From NCBI RefSeq assembly GCF_001006485.1, contig NZ_JUET01000076.1, positions 124,001-188,000 on the forward strand: a stretch of 64,000 nt of DNA, written 5' to 3'. This document shows, one piece after another, positions 18,053 through 25,597 of this stretch. Source of the DNA: Tannerella forsythia (GTDB lineage Bacteria > Bacteroidota > Bacteroidia > Bacteroidales > Tannerellaceae). Each line of letters begins with the position of its first letter. Position 1 is the stretch's first letter. The notes beneath the pieces are model-generated. The model was not told the origin of the DNA, ran no database searches, and saw nothing but the letters and a program-made list of their open reading frames with translations. The position numbers were made by a program, and so were the translations under genes.

Positions 18053-18083
18053 GCCGGATTGAAACAGCAATTTTCGATCCGGC
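18053..18083. other. Second inverted repeat in the same gap
   Basis: GCCGGATTGAAA (18053-18064) pairs with TTTCGATCCGGC (18072-18083), one G-U, seven-base loop. It may be the real 3' end of the phosphoesterase transcript. The rest of the 17880-18287 gap holds only low-complexity TCAGC/CTCAAC-type sequence. Confidence 0.4.
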
Positions 18084-18115
18084 TGAATTATTACGCCCTT
18101 TCAGGACTTTTAAAG

Positions 18116-18193
18116 CATTCAGCGGTCAGTATTCAGCCAACAAATCAACAACTCAACACCCCAAAAAGGCACAAGGGCTGAAAGCCTGAGGTA
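18116..18193. repeat. TCAGC/CAACTCAAC-type intergenic string, copy 1
   Basis: The segment reads as a chain of near-repeats: TTCAGCGGTCAGTATTCAGCC, then a run of CAACAAATCAACAACTCAAC, then GGCTGAAAGCCTGAGGTAAG. A closely similar chain in the same orientation occurs at about 18975-19050, on the other side of the small lipoprotein gene. I do not recognise it as a named repeat family. Confidence 0.5.
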
Positions 18194-18287
18194 AGAGTCA
18201 TTATGAAAGTTTAATTAGCTTTCAGCACTCAGCGAATAATTCAACAAATAACCATTATATGACCAAAGGGTATTGTGGAATTTGGAC

Positions 18288-18758
18288 TTATTTAATGTTG
18301 AAATGTATTCGATGGCCAGCCATTTTACTCATTAACAATAAAGTTATTTGATGTGCTCCGGAAGTATGTTTGTTTTTGATTTCTGCTTTATATACAGGCT
18401 GATTATCTTTCGGATTATCGGATAAATTCGTAATATACATGAAACTTGAATTTATTGATTTTACGAAAATTGTGTCAGGTTCAGGAAAATACGTTACATA
18501 TAACAATGAATCATATGAGTTATGTATCGGATATTTTTTTTTATGATATATAAAGTAAATTTCGTCCGTATCAATAATAATGCCATTGATTCTATTAAAA
18601 CCCTTCGTTTGGATATAAATGGTGGTATCAGTTCCTCTTTCGATGACATATTCCGTACCGGATAAAATATCGAAATCATCGATTTTATCATAACACGACG
18701 ACAACATCATACATACGACAGCCCCCACCGTCATACCGATTTTCCATGTTCTTTTCAT
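18288..18758 (-). CDS. Small hypothetical lipoprotein
   Basis: The 156-residue frame from ATG 18758 begins MKRTWKIGMTVGAVVCMMLSSC, a lipoprotein signal with a lipobox ending at Cys. An alternative in-frame ATG at 18776 only adds six residues. The mature part is polar and beta-rich (GTDTTIYIQTKGF, IIIDTDEIYFIYHKKKYPI, DTIFVKSINSSFMYITNLSD, QITLLLMSK). I do not recognise a family. It is flanked on both sides by similar non-coding repeat strings, suggesting that it belongs to an inserted or rearranged unit. Confidence 0.65.
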   Translation of the reverse strand: MKRTWKIGMTVGAVVCMMLSSCYDKIDDFDILSGTEYVIERGTDTTIYIQTKGFNRINGIIIDTDEIYFIYHKKKYPIHNSYDSLLYVTYFPEPDTIFVKSINSSFMYITNLSDNPKDNQPVYKAEIKNKHTSGAHQITLLLMSKMAGHRIHFNIK

Positions 18759-18974
18759 TACCTTTATCCTTTCCATTCCATTTCGTATGTTAAATGAACT
18801 TTTTGTGAGTGCAAAGGACGGTCGTTATGTGGTTATGGACAATCCCTAATAATTGGTATTTTTTGTCTTGTTATCCCTATTTTTGGCTGTTTGATTTTCT
18901 CTTTTTGTCTGAACTTATCGGCTCTTTTGTGAATTTTTATCGTGTGTAATCGGACGTTTAGTTGTTGAGATGTT

Positions 18975-19140
18975 TGTTTAGTATTCAGCCGTCAGCGTTC
19001 AGCCAACTCAACAATTCAACATCTCAACAACTAAACAATAAACAACTCAACATTTATTTCCTCAGGCTTACAGCCTTCCGACGGGATGTGATGCCTTTTC
19101 CCCAACGCTTCGCATTGGGCTTTGAATCTACTTACCTCAG
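18975..19140. repeat. TCAGC/CAACTCAAC-type intergenic string, copy 2, with CCCCAACGCTTCGC segment
   Basis: TAGTATTCAGCCGTCAGCG and a run of CAACTCAAC, CAATTCAAC, CATCTCAAC and CAACTAAAC units repeat the chain seen at 18116. Downstream, CCTCAGGCTTACAGCC is close to the reverse complement of GGCTGAAAGCCTGAGG at copy 1. CCCCAACGCTTCG resembles, in reverse complement, CGAAGCGTTGGGG at 58702. No gene is visible from 18777 to about 19396 apart from very short frames. Confidence 0.45.
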
Positions 19141-19396
19141 AACAAGTACATGCATCAAAAGTGGCGTAAATCATGAAAGAAAAAAGAAACGATAAGAACA
19201 AAACAACTGTCAACCTTTTTCAGGACAGGACAGATGAAATTTAGATATAATGACTTGTCAGCTCATAAATTGTTTAAAGTCGATAAGAATATATTGGAAT
19301 CTTTAGGCACTTTGGTTTCCATGAAAGACGGCTGTCTTTTTTTTGGTGAGCCTGGAAAACTTCTGAAGATAAGGGTAGATTAAAGTAAAATTAAAA

Positions 19397-19609
19397 TTTA
19401 CCGGTATGACACTTAACTTCGATTCCGATGTTTTGCGTCCGACCGACATGATTGTTATTGATTCCATTTTAATGATTGTCGAACCATCAAAAGATAAATT
19501 AATTCACTTATTCAATTTATCTACTCACCGCATCCTGTTCCATCTCAAGGGTGTTGAAGTTCTTGGGCAGCCGTTTCATCCGGCGAAGCTTTACAGCTTC
19601 TTTCCGTGA
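19397..19609 (+). pseudogene. Fragment of a BF3164-like beta-propeller lipoprotein gene
   Basis: The frame reads LKFTGMTLNFDSDVLRPTDM, then IVIDSILMIVEPSKDKLIHL and FNLSTHRILFHL. This resembles the first propeller blade of Bacteroidetes BF3164/6-bladed beta-propeller proteins (DxxLL.PxDMxVxDSLLxVxxPxxDKLxHIFNL). The resemblance ends near 19545, where the sequence becomes antisense to a small minus-strand gene. There is no signal peptide and about 80 percent of a normal gene is missing. A 49-codon frame just upstream (about 19234-19383) is in another register and may be unrelated. Confidence 0.5.
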
Positions 19610-19756
19610 GACGGAGACCAGTTTTCCTTTGCCGTTTGAGATTTCTATAGGCATGACAAAGTATTGCCTGTTGTATGCTTTCTGTTTGATGTCTGCCATG
19701 CGGATTGCAAGGTGAAGCCGGAATGCGTGATGCGCATAATCCAGGTATTGCTTCAT
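19517..19756 (-). CDS. Small conserved hypothetical protein
   Basis: The 79-residue frame from ATG 19756 begins MKQYLDYAHHAFRLHLAIRM and continues with KQKAYNRQYFVMPI, GKLVSVSRKEAVKLRRMKRLP and NFNTLEME. This pattern resembles a small basic protein family I recall from Bacteroides genomes, without known function. The start is preferred over the longer frame from 19807 because a TAnnTTTG element lies at 19796-19789, leaving room only for a start near 19756. It cuts into the propeller gene fragment on the other strand. Confidence 0.55.
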   Translation of the reverse strand: MKQYLDYAHHAFRLHLAIRMADIKQKAYNRQYFVMPIEISNGKGKLVSVSRKEAVKLRRMKRLPKNFNTLEMEQDAVSR

Positions 19757-19788
19757 GTACTGTATCACGATGTTCTGTTTTTTTGTAG

Positions 19789-19796
19789 CAAAGGTA
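19789..19796 (-). promoter_or_regulatory. -7 promoter element TACCTTTG
   Basis: On the minus strand 19796-19789 reads TACCTTTG, a perfect TAnnTTTG box, 33 bases before the start codon at 19756. A -33 TTG at the usual distance is not clear. Confidence 0.45.
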
Positions 19797-19890
19797 TGGA
19801 AGAACAAGCGTGTTCAGGGATTTACGAGGGGAAAACCTTTCAACCAAACGGATATAGCAGGAAACAGTAGGCGCTTTCCAAAAAAGTTTG

Positions 19891-19898
19891 TATCTTTG
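19891..19898 (+). promoter_or_regulatory. -7 promoter element TATCTTTG of the hicAB pair
   Basis: This is a perfect TAnnTTTG box 26 bases before the hicA start codon. It should drive both hicA and hicB. Confidence 0.55.
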
Positions 19899-19923
19899 CA
19901 ACTGAAAATTAGTTCCTCGTTGT

Positions 19924-20181
19924 ATGAGCCAAAAAGAAAAACTCGTAAAAAGAATACGCAAGCTCCCGAAAGATTTTACTTTTGACGAGCTACGAAGTCT
20001 ATTCGCCTACTTAGGATTTGAGGTGGAGAGTAAAGGGAAGACCTCCGGATCGCGAATCAAATTCTACAATAAAAAACAATAAATGCAATATTTGGCCCAT
20101 AAGCCACACCCCTCGAGTGTGATCAAAGAAAAAGCACTAAAGGACATACTTGGATATTTAATAAATAACAAACTGATATAA
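19924..20181 (+). pseudogene. hicA: HicA-type toxin gene interrupted by an in-frame stop
   Basis: One uninterrupted register encodes MSQKEKLVKRIRKLPKDF, FDELRSLFAYLGFEVESKGK, TSGSRIKFYNKKQ, then TAA at 20080-20082. It continues with MQYLAHKPHPSSVIKEKALK and DILGYLINNKLI to TAA at 20181. Read through the stop, this is a normal-length (about 85-residue) HicA mRNA-interferase-like protein of the Bacteroidetes type (KGKTSGSR.xF...HKPHPS). The ochre codon removes the HKPHP half. An ATG (20083) directly follows the stop, so the second part could be made by re-initiation. The partner antitoxin gene starts 3 bases after the end. The toxin is probably inactive, unless the two halves complement. Confidence 0.78.
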
Positions 20182-20184
20182 AAA

Positions 20185-20520
20185 ATGGAAACACTTCGTT
20201 ATAAAGGATTTGTAGGAAGTATAGAAGCCGAACTTAAAGACAATACGTTATACGGCAAAGTCTTGGGGCTTGATGCAAAAACAATGATAACTTATGAGGG
20301 TAGCACACTCTCCGAACTAAAAAAAGATTTTCAGAATGGGGTAGATGACTATATAGCCCATTGTAAGGAGCATAATATACCCCTGCACAAATCTTACAGT
20401 GGTAATTTCAATATCCGAATCCCCTCCGATTTGCACGCCAAAATAGCGGCGACTGCCCAAAGCGCAGGGTTGTCACTGAATGCATTCATAAAAGACACTC
20501 TGTCAAAAGCCGTGATGTGA
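20185..20520 (+). CDS. hicB: HicB-family antitoxin
   Basis: The 111-residue protein has a degenerate RNase H-like HicB fold (YKGFVGSIEAELKDNTLYGK, then FQNGVDDYIAHCKE) and a C-terminal ribbon-helix-helix/HTH segment (FNIRIPSDLHAKIAATAQSA, GLSLNAFIKDTL) that should bind its own promoter. It neutralises HicA in intact systems. It follows the broken hicA with a 3-base gap, the usual toxin-first order. The antitoxin looks complete, so it may now act only as a DNA-binding repressor or protect against related toxins. Confidence 0.88.
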   Translation: METLRYKGFVGSIEAELKDNTLYGKVLGLDAKTMITYEGSTLSELKKDFQNGVDDYIAHCKEHNIPLHKSYSGNFNIRIPSDLHAKIAATAQSAGLSLNAFIKDTLSKAVM

Positions 20521-20709
20521 GTATCTGTAAACAAGATAAAAACAGATCATAAAACATTTATGGAAAGGTTCAAGGCTTTTATGGATGTTTCTGCAAGCGT
20601 AATTTTTCAAACATATCATGGTTTTCGTTTGTTTTTGCTACCCTCTGAAAACGAACAAAGGTTCTACGATTACTCGCAAAACCTTTGACTTCCATTTGCT
20701 TATATTTAG

Positions 20710-20782
20710 AGCGGCAAACGAGGCTCGAACTCGCGACCCTCAGCTTGGGAAGCTGATGCTCTACCAACTGAGCTACTGCCGC
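20710..20782 (-). tRNA. tRNA-Gly (anticodon CCC)
   Basis: The minus strand folds into a cloverleaf: acceptor GCGGCAG with TTGCCGC, D arm GCTCAGTTGGTAGAGC, anticodon stem TCAGC/GCTGA with loop TTCCCAA (anticodon CCC), and T arm GCGAGTTCGAGCCTCGT. No CCA is encoded. It stands alone between hicB and argB. Confidence 0.95.
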
Positions 20783-20831
20783 ACGATTAAACTTGCAGGC
20801 GCAAAAGTACATTATTCTTTTCGTTTTTTTG

Positions 20832-20839
20832 TATTTTTG
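20832..20839 (+). promoter_or_regulatory. -7 promoter element TATTTTTG of argB
   Basis: This is a TAnnTTTG box 17 bases before the argB start codon. The short leader implies no upstream regulatory RNA. Confidence 0.45.
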
Positions 20840-20856
20840 GCGAAAAAAAAAATCGG

Positions 20857-21624
20857 ATGCAGAAATTAATATTAGTCAAGGTAGGAGGGAAGATCGTTGA
20901 AGAGGAGGCCTCGCTGAACCGATTATTTGCTGATTTTTCGAAGATTGATGGTTTGAAATTACTTGTTCACGGCGGTGGTCGGATGGCGACGGAAGTAGCC
21001 GGACAATTAGGGATAGAAAGCCGAATGGTCGAAGGGAGGCGTATTACGGATGCTGCGATGCTCAAAATCGTGACTATGGTGTACGCCGGATGGATCAATA
21101 AAACCGTGGTGGCACGCTTACAGGCCTTAGGCATTGATGCTATCGGGCTCACGGGAGCAGACATGAACATAGTACGTTCAGTCAAACGACCGGTCGAGCA
21201 GATGGATTACGGTTTTGTTGGTGATGTAAAAGAGGTTCGCCTCGACATGCTACACATGTTGCTTATGCAGAAGATTGTACCCGTCGTTGCACCGATTACC
21301 CACGACATGAACGGTCAACTGCTCAATACAAATGCCGACACAATCGCTTCCGAACTGGCTAAAGCCCTGGCCAACCGATTCGACGTGACCTTAATTTACT
21401 GTTTCGAGAAAGATGGCGTCTTGCGCAACCAGGACGATGAAGAGAGTGTGATTCCGTTGATGGATCGGACCTTATTCAACACATACAAAGAAAATGGAAT
21501 CATTCAAGGGGGGATGATTCCCAAGCTGGAGAACGCCTTCAAAGCCGTCGATGCCGGAGTGAAAGAAGTGATTATTACGAAAGCCACCTCACTGGGCAAA
21601 AACAGTGGGACCAGAATAAGTTAA
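20857..21624 (+). CDS. argB: Acetylglutamate (or succinylglutamate) kinase
   Basis: The 255-residue amino-acid kinase family protein has VKVGGKIVEE at the N-terminus, LLVHGGGRMATEVAGQLG, MVYAGWINKTVVARLQALG, ALGIDAIGLTGADM and, near the C-terminus, NGIIQGGMIPKLENAFKAVDAG. These are ArgB signatures. It phosphorylates the N-acylated glutamate in arginine synthesis. In some Bacteroidetes the natural intermediate is the N-succinyl form, so substrate preference cannot be assigned here. It is a single gene with its own promoter, facing the leftward operon that ends at 21667. Confidence 0.9.
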   Translation: MQKLILVKVGGKIVEEEASLNRLFADFSKIDGLKLLVHGGGRMATEVAGQLGIESRMVEGRRITDAAMLKIVTMVYAGWINKTVVARLQALGIDAIGLTGADMNIVRSVKRPVEQMDYGFVGDVKEVRLDMLHMLLMQKIVPVVAPITHDMNGQLLNTNADTIASELAKALANRFDVTLIYCFEKDGVLRNQDDEESVIPLMDRTLFNTYKENGIIQGGMIPKLENAFKAVDAGVKEVIITKATSLGKNSGTRIS

Positions 21625-21666
21625 TAATTGTTGTCCATTCCATTCAACCTTTCGAGAGTTTCTGTA

Positions 21667-23460
21667 TCAGATCGTTTTTTTTATACTGCGTAGATAGCGC
21701 ATGATTCGGGAACGAAATTTGGGTTGATACCAGAAAAAAAACTGACGCTGTGCAAGTTTTTCTTCTTTCGTTCGGGCACATTCGAGCTTCTCGAGCGTGT
21801 AAGGATGAAATCCGGTGTAAAAAATCTCCGTTGCCACCGTCATGGGAGTAGGAGTGAAGTCCTGAACCTGTTCGAGATGAAAGTTATGCCGCTTCGTTTT
21901 AATAGCTAACTCTGCCATATGAACAGCCGAACATCCGGGATGACTTGAAATAAAGTATGGAATCAGTTGTTGTTTCAAGCCATTCTCTTTGTTGATGCGA
22001 TCAAATATTTTACGGAATGTTTCGAACTGTGCGAATGAAGGTTTTCGCATCACCTTCAATACATTTTCTTCGGTATGTTCGGGAGCCACTTTCAGACGTC
22101 CTGATACGTGATGCTTGATCAGTTCTTCGGTGTACTCCCGCGCCGCTGTACGTAAAGTTTCGTTATCATACGGATGCAACAGCAAATCGTACCGTACGCC
22201 ACTTCCGATAAACGTTTTCTTGATACCGGGCACTTTATCGGCCTCCCTGTACAACTCGAGCAAAGGAGCATGATCGGCATTTAGATTTTTGCATACGACG
22301 GGATGAATACAGGATGGCTTTTTGCATTTCCGGCAGATATGTTCGTCCTTGCCTTTCATCCGGTACATATTGGCCGAAGGCCCGCCTAGATCACTGATAT
22401 ACCCCTTGAAACCGGGCATCTCTGTGACAGCCTTCACCTCTCGCAAAACAGATTCTTTACTGCGCGAAGCAATAAATTTCCCCTGATGCGCAGAGATGGT
22501 ACAGAACGCGCATCCACCGAAACATCCGCGATGGATATTAACGGAGAATTTGATCATTTCGTAAGCGGGAATGATCTTATCTTTATATTTAGGGTGCGGA
22601 AGACGAGTGTAAGGCAGATCGAACGAGGCATCGATTTCGGCAGTCGTCATTGGAGGATACGGCGGATTGACAATAATAGCCCGTTTCCCCGTCTGCTGAA
22701 TCATCCGCGATGCTTCGTGTTTATTCGATTCTTCTTCAATGATGCGAAAATTCTGTGCCTGCTTACGTTTATCCTTCAAACATTCTTCGAATGAAAACAG
22801 ACGGATATCTTCCGTTCCTACAGGTTCATGATGAGGGGTGATATACGCTGTCTGTGGGATGTCCCTGATCGTTTGAAACGGAATGCCTTGCTTAAGGCGT
22901 CGTGCCAGTTCGCAGATAGGTTTTTCTCCCATTCCGTAGATAAGCAGATCGGCCGGACTGTCTGCCAGAATACCCGGTCTCAGTCGGTCTTGCCAATAGT
23001 CATAATGAGCCAATCGGCGCAGTGATGCCTCGATTCCACCGAGGACGACAGGTACTTCCGGGAATAATTCTTTCAAGATTTTTGCATAAACAATGCTTGG
23101 ATAATCAGGACGTAATCCCGGCTGATGATTGGGAGAATAAGCATCATCACTGCGCAAACGTTTGTTCGCCGTATAATGATTGACCATCGAATCCATCGCC
23201 CCCGGAGAGACTCCAAAGAACAACCGGGGGGTACCTAATTTCTTGAAATCCCGATAATCTCCTCGCCAATCGGGTTGCGGAACAATCCCCACACGCAGCT
23301 CTTCGGCTTCGAGTATACGCCCAATCACCGCAGCTCCAAACGAAGGATGATCAACGTACGCATCGCCGCTGAAAAGAATCACGTCCAGACAGTCCCAGCC
23401 ACGTATTTCCATTTCTTTTTTAGTTGTCGGCAGCCAGTCGGTGAGTCGATAGGCCTTCAT
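21667..23460 (-). CDS. YgiQ-family radical SAM protein (UPF0313)
   Basis: The 597-residue product from ATG 23460 starts MKAYRLTDWLPTTKKEME; this start makes an ATGA overlap with the ispE stop, arguing against the longer frame from 23487. The N-terminal part has DVILFSGDAYVDHPSFGAAV and GVSPGAMDSMVNHYTANKR. The radical SAM cluster motif is CFGGCAFC, in the middle of the protein after SVNIHRG. It is followed by the conserved ISDLGGPSANMYRM and a second Cys-rich patch (CRKCKKPSCIHPVVC). This is the standard YgiQ architecture. The reaction is not established. It is the last gene of a long leftward operon. Confidence 0.92.
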   Translation of the reverse strand: MKAYRLTDWLPTTKKEMEIRGWDCLDVILFSGDAYVDHPSFGAAVIGRILEAEELRVGIVPQPDWRGDYRDFKKLGTPRLFFGVSPGAMDSMVNHYTANKRLRSDDAYSPNHQPGLRPDYPSIVYAKILKELFPEVPVVLGGIEASLRRLAHYDYWQDRLRPGILADSPADLLIYGMGEKPICELARRLKQGIPFQTIRDIPQTAYITPHHEPVGTEDIRLFSFEECLKDKRKQAQNFRIIEEESNKHEASRMIQQTGKRAIIVNPPYPPMTTAEIDASFDLPYTRLPHPKYKDKIIPAYEMIKFSVNIHRGCFGGCAFCTISAHQGKFIASRSKESVLREVKAVTEMPGFKGYISDLGGPSANMYRMKGKDEHICRKCKKPSCIHPVVCKNLNADHAPLLELYREADKVPGIKKTFIGSGVRYDLLLHPYDNETLRTAAREYTEELIKHHVSGRLKVAPEHTEENVLKVMRKPSFAQFETFRKIFDRINKENGLKQQLIPYFISSHPGCSAVHMAELAIKTKRHNFHLEQVQDFTPTPMTVATEIFYTGFHPYTLEKLECARTKEEKLAQRQFFFWYQPKFRSRIMRYLRSIKKTI

Positions 23461-24260
23461 TTGGTTTTTCCTTTCCATACGAAACAACCGGGGAAGGAAA
23501 GCGAAATATCATGTTCAAACAATCCGAAAACGGCTGATCCTGAACCTGACATAGAAGCATAAACAGCTCCCTGAGCATAGAGTTCATCTTTAATTTCTCC
23601 GATCATCGGGAAGTGCGAAAAGACACTCGTTTCAAAATCATTCTTTAAGACATCTTTCCACTCCGATACGGGGAGTCGAATAATTTCGTCCAATGAATGC
23701 ATCGGTTGCGACGGTTTTACCATAGAATATGCGTCTTTGGTCGATACGAATACATCCGGCTTAACGATGTATAATGTGTATGAGCCGAGAGACAAATCGA
23801 TGGGTTCGAAAATATTTCCGATTCCCGATGCTTTCACGGGACGGTTACGGATGAAAAATGCGCAATCTGCTCCAATGCCGGACGCTATTTCTTCCAATTC
23901 ATCGTCCGAGACCGACAGCCGGTAATATTCGCTGACCAGCTTCAGCATGAATGCAGCATCAGCCGATCCTCCACCCAATCCTGCACCGAAAGGAATCGCT
24001 TTTCTGAGATAAACGGCTAACGGTGGAATCGTATATTTTTTCCGTAATGATCGGAGCGCTTTGAGTACTAAATTATTCTCCGAGTCCGAATCCAACGTCA
24101 TCCCGGAACATCGGAGAGAATCGGTTTCAGCCTCAACAATCTCCAAGGCATCGCAAAGCGGAACCGGATAAAAAATCGTTTCGAGGTCATGATATCCGTC
24201 CGGTCTTTTCCCGACAATGGACAATCCTAAGTTTATCTTAGCATTTGGAAAGCAGATCAT
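23457..24260 (-). CDS. ispE: 4-diphosphocytidyl-2-C-methyl-D-erythritol kinase
   Basis: The 267-residue GHMP kinase phosphorylates CDP-methylerythritol in the non-mevalonate isoprenoid pathway. Visible motifs are FPNAKINLGLSIVGKRPDGYHDLETIFYP-type N-terminus (CMP binding), the glycine-rich ATP loop IPFGAGLGGGSADAA and the C-terminal MSGSGSAVFGLF. The stop overlaps the next start by four bases (ATGA), and the upstream gene ends four bases before its start, so it is embedded in an operon. Confidence 0.95.
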   Translation of the reverse strand: MICFPNAKINLGLSIVGKRPDGYHDLETIFYPVPLCDALEIVEAETDSLRCSGMTLDSDSENNLVLKALRSLRKKYTIPPLAVYLRKAIPFGAGLGGGSADAAFMLKLVSEYYRLSVSDDELEEIASGIGADCAFFIRNRPVKASGIGNIFEPIDLSLGSYTLYIVKPDVFVSTKDAYSMVKPSQPMHSLDEIIRLPVSEWKDVLKNDFETSVFSHFPMIGEIKDELYAQGAVYASMSGSGSAVFGLFEHDISLSFPGCFVWKGKTK

Positions 24261-24264
24261 GGTG

Positions 24265-25584
24265 TTATCCGTTCGGTCGGTTTTGTGAAGGTTTGTTTCG
24301 TCGTCGATTACCTTTCGGACGTGATGACAAGTTGCCTTGCTGTTGCCCTCCGCTTTTCCGATGGCGATTGCCTTGTGATGACTGTCCGCCTCGACTACGC
24401 GAACGGGAACGTGAACGGCTGTATTTCTCAGGCTCGTATGCAGGCGCTTCTCCTAAATCGGCATCAAGTGGGATCTTATAAATTTCTTTCTCCAAAAATG
24501 TCTCGATCTCTTTGAATTTCGCTTGCTCCTGCTGTGATACAAACGTGATCGCCAACCCTTTACCGTCTGTTCCCCGAGCCGTACGCCCGATACGGTGTAC
24601 GTAATCTTCAGGGTCATTGGGTATATCATAATTGATGACAAGTGTAATGTCATTGATATCGATACCGCGTGCAACAACATCCGTAGCTACAAGTACTCCG
24701 ATACGACCGTTCCTGAATTCTTTCATCACCTGCTCACGCTCGCTTTGCTCCAGGTCGGAATGCATTGCCGCAACGTTGAATTGAAGCCGTTTGAGCGCCG
24801 TGGTCAACTCCTTGACTTTCATCTTGGACGATGAAAAGATAATGACGCGTTCAGGCTGTTTTTTTGAGAACAATTGCTTAATAATCGGCATCTTATGTGC
24901 TTCGTAGCAGATGTATGCCGTCTGCATGATGGAGGCGGGCGGCTTGGAAATGGCAATTTTGATCTCTTCCGGTTCTTTGAGGATGTTCTGAGCTAAGGTC
25001 CGGATTTTAGGAGGCATCGTAGCCGAAAACATAATAATTTGACAATCATGCGGAAGTTTCTTATAAATCTGCATAATGTCATCGTAAAATCCCATATCGA
25101 GCATCCGGTCTGCTTCATCGAGAACAAAGAATGACGTCTGCGACAAGTCGACACTCCCCATATTCAAATGGCTGATAAGACGTCCGGGGGTTGCAATCAC
25201 AATATCGCTTCCCATCTGTAGACCGCGCTCCTGTTGGGCATAGACAATACCGTCGGTTCCCCCATAAACGGCCACAGCCGATACAGGAACAAAGTAGGTA
25301 AAACCATCGATTTGCTGATCGATCTGCTGTACCAGCTCACGGGTAGGTACCATTATAACCGCATTGACGGCATCCTGCGGATAGTTTCCATCATTCAGCT
25401 TACTGATGATGGGCAGCACATAAGCGGCTGTTTTTCCGGTACCTGTCTGGGCACATCCGATAATGTCTTTTCCTTCCAATATCGGAGGGATGGAAAGTTC
25501 TTGTATGGGAGTCATTTCCTGGAAGTTCATAGCCTCCAGACCATCCAATACGGCATCACCAAGGTTCAGTTCGTCAAATCTCAT
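24265..25584 (-). CDS. DEAD-box RNA helicase (RhlE-like)
   Basis: The 439-residue protein has the Q motif (MTPIQELSIPPIL), Walker A AQTGTGKT, PTRELVQQI, ATPGRLISHL, the DEAD box VLDEADRMLD, FSATMPP, and in the second RecA domain VLVATDVVARGID and YVHRIGRTARG. The tail from about residue 385 is a basic, disordered RS/RGG-like region (YSRSRSRSRSRGG, then NRRRNKPSQNRP), which usually strengthens RNA binding. It likely unwinds RNA during ribosome assembly or mRNA decay, especially in the cold. Confidence 0.93.
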   Translation of the reverse strand: MRFDELNLGDAVLDGLEAMNFQEMTPIQELSIPPILEGKDIIGCAQTGTGKTAAYVLPIISKLNDGNYPQDAVNAVIMVPTRELVQQIDQQIDGFTYFVPVSAVAVYGGTDGIVYAQQERGLQMGSDIVIATPGRLISHLNMGSVDLSQTSFFVLDEADRMLDMGFYDDIMQIYKKLPHDCQIIMFSATMPPKIRTLAQNILKEPEEIKIAISKPPASIMQTAYICYEAHKMPIIKQLFSKKQPERVIIFSSSKMKVKELTTALKRLQFNVAAMHSDLEQSEREQVMKEFRNGRIGVLVATDVVARGIDINDITLVINYDIPNDPEDYVHRIGRTARGTDGKGLAITFVSQQEQAKFKEIETFLEKEIYKIPLDADLGEAPAYEPEKYSRSRSRSRSRGGQSSQGNRHRKSGGQQQGNLSSRPKGNRRRNKPSQNRPNG

Positions 25585-25597
25585 CTTGTTCTGTTAA

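Noticed and set aside
18006-18083. Two adjacent hairpins considered as a riboswitch or small RNA
   Set aside because: They lie after a gene and before a gene on the other strand, and no known RNA core motif is visible. A transcript 3' end is the simpler reading.
18116-19140. Short repeated strings considered as a CRISPR array
   Set aside because: There is no constant repeat length, no regular spacers and no cas genes.
20080-20082. The TAA in hicA considered as a recoded codon
   Set aside because: TAA is not used for selenocysteine or pyrrolysine, and TAA is the normal stop of many genes here. Inactivation or re-initiation is more likely.
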